DNA of 64,000 nt, taken from positions 992,001 to 1,056,000 of the forward strand of contig VDMD01000007.1 in NCBI GenBank assembly GCA_007026445.1. Direction: 5' to 3'. This DNA is from Schizophyllum amplum. Lineage: Eukaryota; Basidiomycota; Agaricomycetes; Agaricales; Schizophyllaceae. Of this stretch, positions 57,688 through 64,000 are shown piece after piece. Numbering within the stretch: the stretch's first letter is position 1; each line of letters begins with the position of its first letter. The notes below the pieces were generated by a model. The model did not search any database. It saw only the letters and a list, made by a program, of their open reading frames with translations, and was not told the origin of the DNA. A program made the position numbers and the translations under genes.

Positions 57688-57805
57688 GCGTCATTCGCAA
57701 GTTCGGCGCGTGGGGTCATTCGCAGACACTCGACGCGGGGTCACTCGCAGAACCCGCCGCGCGGGATCACTGGCAGGTTCGGCGCGGGTTCATTCGCAGA
57801 ATCGG
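57688..57805 (+). repeat. ~25-bp tandem repeat GTCATTCGCAGA-n-CGCGGG
   Basis: Five degenerate units starting gtcattcgcaagttcggcg, gtcattcgcagacactcgac, gtcactcgcagaacccgc, gatcactggcaggttcgg and gttcattcgcagaatcgg. Confidence 0.7.
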
Positions 57806-57994
57806 CCTCTTCACTTCCTTCATCACAATCCGGCCTCGGAGTACCTCGAAGCTGGTTATCTACGCCCCACGGGGCGCTTGTGACGCCACCGCGCGTCGGG
57901 CCATGGGGACAACGGGCCCTGGGACGCCACCGTTGCGGGTTAGGAGCCACCGATGCGGGTTGGGACGCCCGCTCGATCCAAAGGCCGGCCACGA

Positions 57995-58065
57995 GAGGCA
58001 GGAGCGTTCCGAGAGTCGAGGGGAAGAGCGTTCCGAGAGGCAGGAGCGTTCCGAGCAGCAGGAGC
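57995..58065 (+). repeat. ~16-bp tandem repeat AGGAGCGTTCCGAG
   Basis: Four units of (gg)caggagcgttccgag with one interrupted by tcgagggga. Just downstream (58190-58245) three copies of ttctcgagggcgcacgg-like sequence occur. Confidence 0.65.
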
Positions 58066-58489
58066 GTCCCGTGGCATGGGGGCGCGCCGCGGGCCGGAGC
58101 GAGAGCAATCCCCATCGATGGTTTCGTCAAGGTTGGGTTTCGTCATCGAGTCCGGCCCCTTGCTAGATGCTTGGGTTTTGAGGATGCACGTCTCGAGAGG
58201 CGTATAGGTTCTCGAGGGCGCACGGGTTCTCGAGGGCACATGAAGGCGGCTGACACGGTAGCGGCGGACGCCGTCAGCGGCAGGATCGTAGTCGTGTAAT
58301 GCGTACGTATTATGGCCGGAGAGAAGGACGTCCTCGTGTTCCGAGAGAACATTTGGGATCATCTGCCAGTCAGACGATTGCATTTGGTAACGTCGCGAGA
58401 TGGTCTGGCTAAGTTAAAGCAGGGTGAGACAGGACCCCGGGCAATGCGCCAAGAGGTCCGATCCAAAAAGGCGGCTTTTTGGACATTCC

Positions 58490-58850
58490 CGTCGCACATT
58501 TTTTTGCCAGTTTGGGGGTCTTTCAGTCGCATTGAGATCGGACACGCACTGTCAAGCCAAATTCCGTCGCACTATGGATCGGACATGGCCAGCGACAGGT
58601 CACCCCAAGCCCTGGACCTTTGCCGCGGAAGGGTTGCGCCCACCCATTGTTGGTCTGGCGTAGCGAGAAGCAGCCGGAATCCCCGAAGACCGTCACATTA
58701 TGGATCGAACCTGGCTCTCGACGCTCTCACGCGGCGCACGTTGGATCAGACCTTCGGCACGCAAACTGACCTATCCGGCGCATTGGGATTGGGCCTCGGC
58801 GGTTTCTGAGGGTCCAATCCGGCGCACAAGGATCGGACATGTAGGCATAT
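58490..58850 (+). repeat. Degenerate dispersed repeat around CGCA-n-GGATCGGACA
   Basis: Related words recur at about 80-130-base intervals: gtcgcattgagatcggacac, gtcgcactatggatcggaca, cgtcacattatggatcgaac, ggcgcacaaggatcggacat. They give the repeated peptide PSHYGS in one frame, but no gene is evident. Confidence 0.45.
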
Positions 58851-59727
58851 TGCCCGGGGTCCTGGTGAGACCGACTCTGTCATTGTTGATATGGACGATG
58901 TTTTGACACACGAAGTGATTGAGAATGAGCACCTGGCTGGCCGCCGATATGGCGCTAGTCGAGCAATACTCCCTCAAGAGATTAGGCGAGAGTTGATACT
59001 AGAAAACTTGCTCTACGCCGGTATCCAACCTTACACTGCGGACTAATGCATGATTCCGTGCAAGCTTAGTAAGTTCGAAGTGGCGGATAGTCACTAGTAC
59101 CACTGCCGAGCCCTGGAAGGTAGCGAGTCGAAGTCGAGCCCGAGAGTCAGTATGGGCCCTTACAGTTACATGAGCGCAGAGTTTTGCCCAGGCATTGCCC
59201 GGGCAAAATATCGTGACGCTCACGTGCCGGCATGTCGTCGCGATCCGACAGGCTCAACTTCAACTCAACCTCCAAGCTTTAACAACTGGAAACTGACAGT
59301 AGACTTTGAAAGCTCCGGTTACGGGTTCTCAACATTGCCCAGGGAACTCTGCGTTGGCGAGCTGGCAGCGAATTTTCTCTTGCCAGTGCATGTCTGCGCG
59401 TGGAGGGGCTTGATCCCGTCCTAGGCTGTGGCAACGATTCAGAATAACTCCTGAATGTGCCGCTTGATACCCATCTCATACCAGAGGAATAGACGAGAGC
59501 GGAAGTAAAACTAGGACAGTCGATAGTCGGAGATTGACCCAAAAGCCTCAGAGAAGGTAGCAGCCGGGGTAAGTCAAAGATCAAGTGGAATGAATGACGA
59601 AATTCGAATATCCAGATGTACCCACTCGCACGTGCTACACGTGGTTCTTCGGATAGCGCCGCCGGACGCCGAACGATTTCCTGCGTTCAGCTGGCCATCA
59701 TTGCTAGTCTCTTGTTCACCGTCCACC
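58851..59727. other. Intergenic region upstream of MIM1
   Basis: No gene recognised. An inverted repeat TTTTGCCC (59182-59189) / GGGCAAAA (59201-59208) is the only clear structure. Confidence 0.4.
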
Positions 59728-60673
59728 ATGGCTGCCGAGCGCGTCGAGTCCGTTTTAGAGGTGCGCAAATAACCCACAGAATAATTCACAAAATCTCACA
59801 AAATAACAGGAGTCCCTCACCGGCGCCTTCGATCTCCCGCCGACGCAGCCCCCAGCACCTGAACCCGTACATGAAGAGCTCCCCACGGCTGCGGCAGAGC
59901 CCGCACCCCCAGGCGCCCCCGACCTCACGCAACCCCCCGCCGACATGACCGAGGAGGAGTGGAAGGCGCAGTACGACGAATACGTCGCGTCCTGGAAAGC
60001 CCAGTCCGCCGAGGCGCGCGACAAGGCCGAGAAGGAGCGCCAGAAGTGGGAGGAGATTCGTGCGGCGGAGCGCGCGGCCGGCGGGAGCCAGGCGGACTCG
60101 CTCGCCGCGTCCTCGGCCTGGGAGCAGGTGTCGCAGCAGCAGGCGCATCCCACGCAACCCGCGCCCGCGTCGCCTAGCCCCGCGGACGTACGCGACCTCG
60201 TGGCAGGCGAGTTCGAAAAGCAGGTGTGTGTCTTATCCTCTGTTCGCCGAAGTGCATGACTGAACCGCACCCAGTGGCACGCGACGTCACAAGCAGCCGG
60301 CCGGCCCTCGCAGCCCACGGAGGACGACTCGCAGAAATGGGAGAACGTGCCGTCCGACCTCACCTCCTCGTACCCCTCCATGACGTTTCCCGAGCTGCAC
60401 ACCGACGCATCCTCCCCCGCGCGCCGCGAGGTTCAGGTCCGCTCGGTGACCATGGACGTCTTCGACTCGTCCCTGCCCCCGCGGTCCCGCGCCGTCGCGC
60501 TCGCGTCCGCGTTAGCCATCAACCTCTTCCTGCCTTTTGTCAACGGCGTCATGCTCGGCTTCGGCGAGATATTCGCCAAGAACGTCGTCTTCAAGTGGTT
60601 TGGGTGGGCACCGTCAGCACCTGGGTCAACTGCAGCGAGTGCAGGGTTGAGGACCCAACCGTACCGTCGGTGA
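59728..60673 (+). CDS. MIM1: Mitochondrial import protein 1 (MIM1/TOM13 family)
   Basis: Outer-membrane protein that helps insert alpha-helical outer-membrane proteins and assemble the TOM complex. The ATG at 59728 gives MAAERVESVLE. A 47-base intron with several in-frame stops joins ESLTGAFDLPPTQ. The middle is Pro/Ala-rich with a charged helix (ARDKAEKERQKWEEIRAAER). A short intron after GEFEKQ leads to the C-terminal exon, which carries the family core ALAINLFLPFVNGVMLGFGE followed by IFAKNVVFKWFGW, the single membrane segment with its GxxxG-like spacing. About 280 residues, much longer than yeast Mim1 (about 113) because of the N-terminal extension, as often seen in basidiomycetes. The 60 bases after WFGW may be a readthrough tail. 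Confidence 0.8.
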
Positions 60674-60940
60674 GGGGATGGCAGCCTACGCTGGAACAGT
60701 GGACATTGCCTATATATGTAGACGAATCGCCCCGAATGAATGCACTCACGCCTGCTCACGCTTCTCTGTGCGCGCAACGCGATCCTCCGTACCACAACTC
60801 TCCGCCCGCCAGACCGACCAATTAGCAAGGCTTCAAGCTTCAGATGAATAGATAGTATGCGATTGAGACGATGCAATGATGATACAGAGCTACATGCGTA
60901 CAACAAGTTCGTGGGTATGAAGAAGCACGTCGAACCGAAC

Positions 60941-63900
60941 CTACAGCCGTGCGTCCTTCGGCATCTGCGCAATAGCCTGCCGGACGCCCAAGTCGCCCAG
61001 CACGTCCTCCGCTGTTGGAAAGCCAGATCAGTTCATGTGCCACGGTACGAGCGCTGGTGGCCGTACCTCCACCAAGGATACTAGAAAGGCGCATAAGCAC
61101 AAGCAGCACTCGAAAGGACAAAAAGCACTCACGCATCGAAGGGCACCGTCCGATGATAGTGCTCGATAGCGGAACCCATGCCGGACTGCGTGACACCGCG
61201 ACCACCGAAGATCTAATGGAGAGAGGGAAGCGACAATGAGCACATTTCTCTGCAGCCTTGATACTAAAGAACGTACCTGCACCGCGTCCGTCGCCGTCAA
61301 CTGCGCTGTCCGCGTCGCGTACATCTTCAACAAGCCGATTAGCCTGCGGGGCGACGTGTATCAGCTATCAGGCATGCATACAGGACGTGAAAGGTATCAC
61401 TCACCCAGCGAGTTTCGACGCCTGCTGCTTGTACGACTGCAAGAATCAATCGATGAGCGATTTCGTCTGACAGCCACCGAACAGATGATGATCCCCCGCC
61501 CTAGACGGCCGAAAGCTACCGAGGGCTGAGGTGCCGAGAGCTGAGCGCTGAGCTACCGGGAGCTGGGCGCAAAACCCCCCTCGCTCTGGATAACAGACCT
61601 CACCGCGCTCGACAACAGACTACGCGCGAACCACCCATCCCCACGCCCGCGTACTCCGACCCCGCACGACCGCCCTTCCCCACGCCCGCTTCCACCCCCT
61701 CCCCCACCACCAACAACCCAGATCAGATAACCGCGACGCACCATATTGTTCATCTGGTACGTGATGTTCTCCAGCCAGTTCTGCACGCTCTCCGCGCGCG
61801 CAATCATCGCCGCGAGCTTGCTGCGGATGACAGCCTGGGAGTGCAGCGGCTTGCCGAACGCCTTGCGCTGGTTCGTCCATCTGGAGTATGGCGGTTAGTA
61901 TGGTTTGTGAGGGTGGCTCGCGGAGGGCTAGTCCACGGATGAGGGGCTTCGCGGATGCGCGAGCTCCAGGAGGTGGGCGAGCTCCAGGGATGTACGAGCT
62001 CCAGGGGATGTACGAGCTCCGGGGGATGTACGAGCTCCAGGGGATGTACGAGCCCCAGGGAGGAAGCACGAGCTCCAGGGATGGACGAGTTCCAATGTAC
62101 GAGCTTCACGAGTGCGCGGGCTTTGGAGATGTACGCACTTCAAGCACTCTTCGACGACCAGCCTGTGCGAGCGGGCTGAGGAGCAGATCATGACCCATCG
62201 CTCGTGATTGAAGTTGCTGCGATGGATGTTAGCAGTCATTGACCAATCTTTTCGAATCAGACAGACCTCAGCATGACGAACACCCCTCCGCCTTCCGGCC
62301 CCAGGGTGTTCTCGACGGGCACACGGACATTGTCGAAGGCAATGAACGCCGTCCCTGCAGTCGGCGACTACGAAAAGAAACGTCAGCCAAGCATGGCAAG
62401 GAGGAACATAATCTGCACTCACGTAGCTCGTCTTGATCGACTTCGTCTCCACGCCCTCGCCGCGCTCGACAAGGATGACCGTGAACCCGTCCTCCGTCTT
62501 GCAGCCGACCGTGAAGTAATGCGAGAAGGTGCCGTTGGTGATCCATTTCTTACTATAAGATGGTAATTAAACGGGAGTAGCCGCGTGCGCGAGCACCACT
62601 CACGTCCCGTTGATTATCCAAAACTTGCCGTCCTCGGTCTTCGTTGCGGTCGTACGGAGACTGCGAGACCGTTAGCATATATGATGCTTCTCGAAGTGCG
62701 GTGCTCACCCTTGGACGTCAGACCCGGCAAAGGCTTCGGAGATGGCGAGACATATTGGCTTCTTGCCTGACAAAACTTCGGGAACGACCTGAGGAGATGC
62801 ATCAGCTGAGATATTTCAGGCGATGCATCCAATGGTACCTTCGCCTGCAACTCCGGAGTCCCAAAATTAAGAACAGGCGGGAGGCCGATGACGGTGCCGG
62901 CTAGCAAACCTGTGAGGTGTCATTGGAAGCTCGGTGCATCTCGAAGAGGCCACTCACCATCACCATATCCGCGCTGTCCCACCCGTGCAAATTCTTGCGT
63001 GATGATAAGCTAGTGAAGGCTTGTCAATCTCGCGCATAATCAGGATGAAACGTTCCCTACTTCGTGAAAGTAGTTGAACTGCGAAGAGCCGCGTCAGTAA
63101 TCGGGATATAAAGAGAGTCACGAGCACATACCTCCTCCGGCTTTACAATACCACCCATAAGAGTCTGACCCTTCAAGTGCTTGCCGGGACCCATCCGCAT
63201 GTGAATCAACCCAAGCTTCCTGGAGTCTTTGTGAGCTGCGCAACAGAAACCCCGACGATATTCGATACGTACGCCATCTCGTCAATCACGCTTTGGCTTG
63301 GACGCTTTCCGTCTGCCTCCCTTGCCTATAATGAATAGTCAATTCTCAGCGTAAGGTATATGAGGCCATGACGAACGCACTATGGCATCGGGGAGGACAA
63401 CATCGTCAAAGAATCTGCGGACGGCCTTCTGGAAGCGACGATGATTGTCGTTGTAGTATGGGCTATGGTAGCCAGCAGAGAGCCATGTCGGCTCGGCGTA
63501 AGGGACCTTGGAGAGCTCTCCTGGGACGCGGCTGGTGATCACGCTCTGCTCGCCCTCGATAACACCGATCTGCAGGCGCTGATATTGGGGCCGCAGGAGG
63601 ACTTCGTGTCGGTGCAAAGAGTAGAACGCTTCTGTCGCATCCTGGCCGGCTATGAGGGAGACAGCATCAGCCAACCGTTCGGTTATCAGGTTGCAAATAC
63701 GCACCGACTTCGGAGTCTAAGAGAACAGACGCGCCACCGGGGTGCATGTTCATGAATCTGCTGACATCGTACACCTTGCCGTCAATGACGAGCCACTGCA
63801 AAGGGGTGTGGTATCTCAGGACAGGGTGCAACAGTGGACTTCGGATTTGGACTGACAAGATCGCCTTCCTTGTTGTGCTTTACGAGCCGTCAGCGACTGA

Positions 63901-63979
63901 TACTGAAGCTATTGGAGTGACGCTGGCGCACCTTCTCCACCTCATCGCGCGTCAAAGTCTTGAGCTCCTTAGTGGCCAT
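60941..63979 (-). CDS. Cytochrome b5-acyl-CoA dehydrogenase fusion
   Basis: The protein starts with a heme-binding cytochrome b5 domain and continues as an FAD acyl-CoA dehydrogenase. The ATG at 63979 gives [21 protein letters not shown] spliced exon adds [20 protein letters not shown] with the HPGG heme ligand, and the second ligand lies in [10 protein letters not shown]. Dehydrogenase exons follow: [70 protein letters not shown] [30 protein letters not shown], the helix with [13 protein letters not shown], then [11 protein letters not shown] and the FAD end motif [12 protein letters not shown]. The last exons are [20 protein letters not shown] and MPKDARL with a stop at 60941. About seventeen introns are needed. 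Fungal members of this fused type are common; substrate chain length is unknown. Confidence 0.85.
61480..61742 (-). other. Long low-complexity intron in the acyl-CoA dehydrogenase gene
   Basis: Minus-strand intron from gtgcgtcgcgg (after YQMNNM) to about 61480. It contains a G-rich stretch (ggtggtgggggagggggtgg) and several gagctgagcgctgagct-type words. Its neighbours are about 50 bases long. Confidence 0.5.
61950..62070 (-). repeat. 18-bp minisatellite inside an intron (CGAGCTCCAGGGGATGTA)
   Basis: About six units of cgagctccaggggatgta lie in an intron of roughly 250 bases between the exon ending VVEECLK and that starting [10 protein letters not shown]. The array accounts for most of the excess length over the usual 50 bases. 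Confidence 0.7.
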
Positions 63980-64000
63980 GTTGGTGAGATGATGGAAGTA

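Noticed and set aside
57583..58299. 238-codon plus frame and the 147-codon minus frame at 57940-58383
   Set aside because: Both owe their length to the short tandem repeats there, and neither has a recognisable domain.
59755..60402. 215-codon minus-strand frame opposite MIM1
   Set aside because: Antisense to a confirmed exon chain ending in the MIM1 membrane segment.

Overview
The window looks like nuclear DNA of a filamentous basidiomycete, probably an agaricomycete. It is GC-rich. Nearly every gene is interrupted by 45-60 nt introns (GTRNGY donor, CTGAC/CTAAC-like branch site, YAG acceptor). Families common in mushrooms are present: a DUF6534 membrane protein, a kinase-like protein of the aminoglycoside-phosphotransferase fold, a GMC oxidoreductase and UbiA-like genes. 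No bacterial operon signals, CRISPR array, rRNA or recognisable tRNA was seen. Gene models were built by reading exons by eye, so exon ends are predictions.

Left flank (1-4.9 kb): the 3' end of an unknown gene, an aldo/keto reductase gene and an F-box gene. The last two each carry an apparent frameshift.

Centre (4.96-32.2 kb): a tandem array built on the mitochondrial Lon protease gene. Two units of about 11.6 and 11.2 kb each hold the 5' part of Lon (leader, N-domain, start of the coiled region) followed by an unidentified block X of about 9.6 kb. The array ends in a complete Lon gene, giving the layout (Lon5'-X)(Lon5'-X)Lon. Block X holds a TATA-driven 29-codon ORF on the minus strand and a minus-strand multi-exon transcript model whose exons and introns are tandemly multiplied. 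It also holds a broken coding-like stretch, low-complexity repeat exons with copy-number differences, and a G-run minisatellite directly upstream of the next Lon copy. Block X is the strongest candidate for something undescribed.

Middle-right (33-48 kb): a kinase-like gene, a DUF6534 membrane protein gene, a non-autonomous hAT-like element with 13-bp terminal repeats and 8-bp flanking duplication, a GMC oxidoreductase, an unknown single-span membrane protein, a PalC-like BRO1 protein (ambient-pH signalling) and a UbiA-type prenyltransferase.

Right (49-64 kb): ATG13 (autophagy initiation), an XLF/Nej1-type end-joining factor, a possible small membrane protein, a repeat-rich gene-poor stretch, MIM1/TOM13 (mitochondrial outer-membrane biogenesis), and a cytochrome b5-acyl-CoA dehydrogenase fusion. 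These are ordinary chromosomal housekeeping genes, so block X sits inside a normal gene-rich arm.
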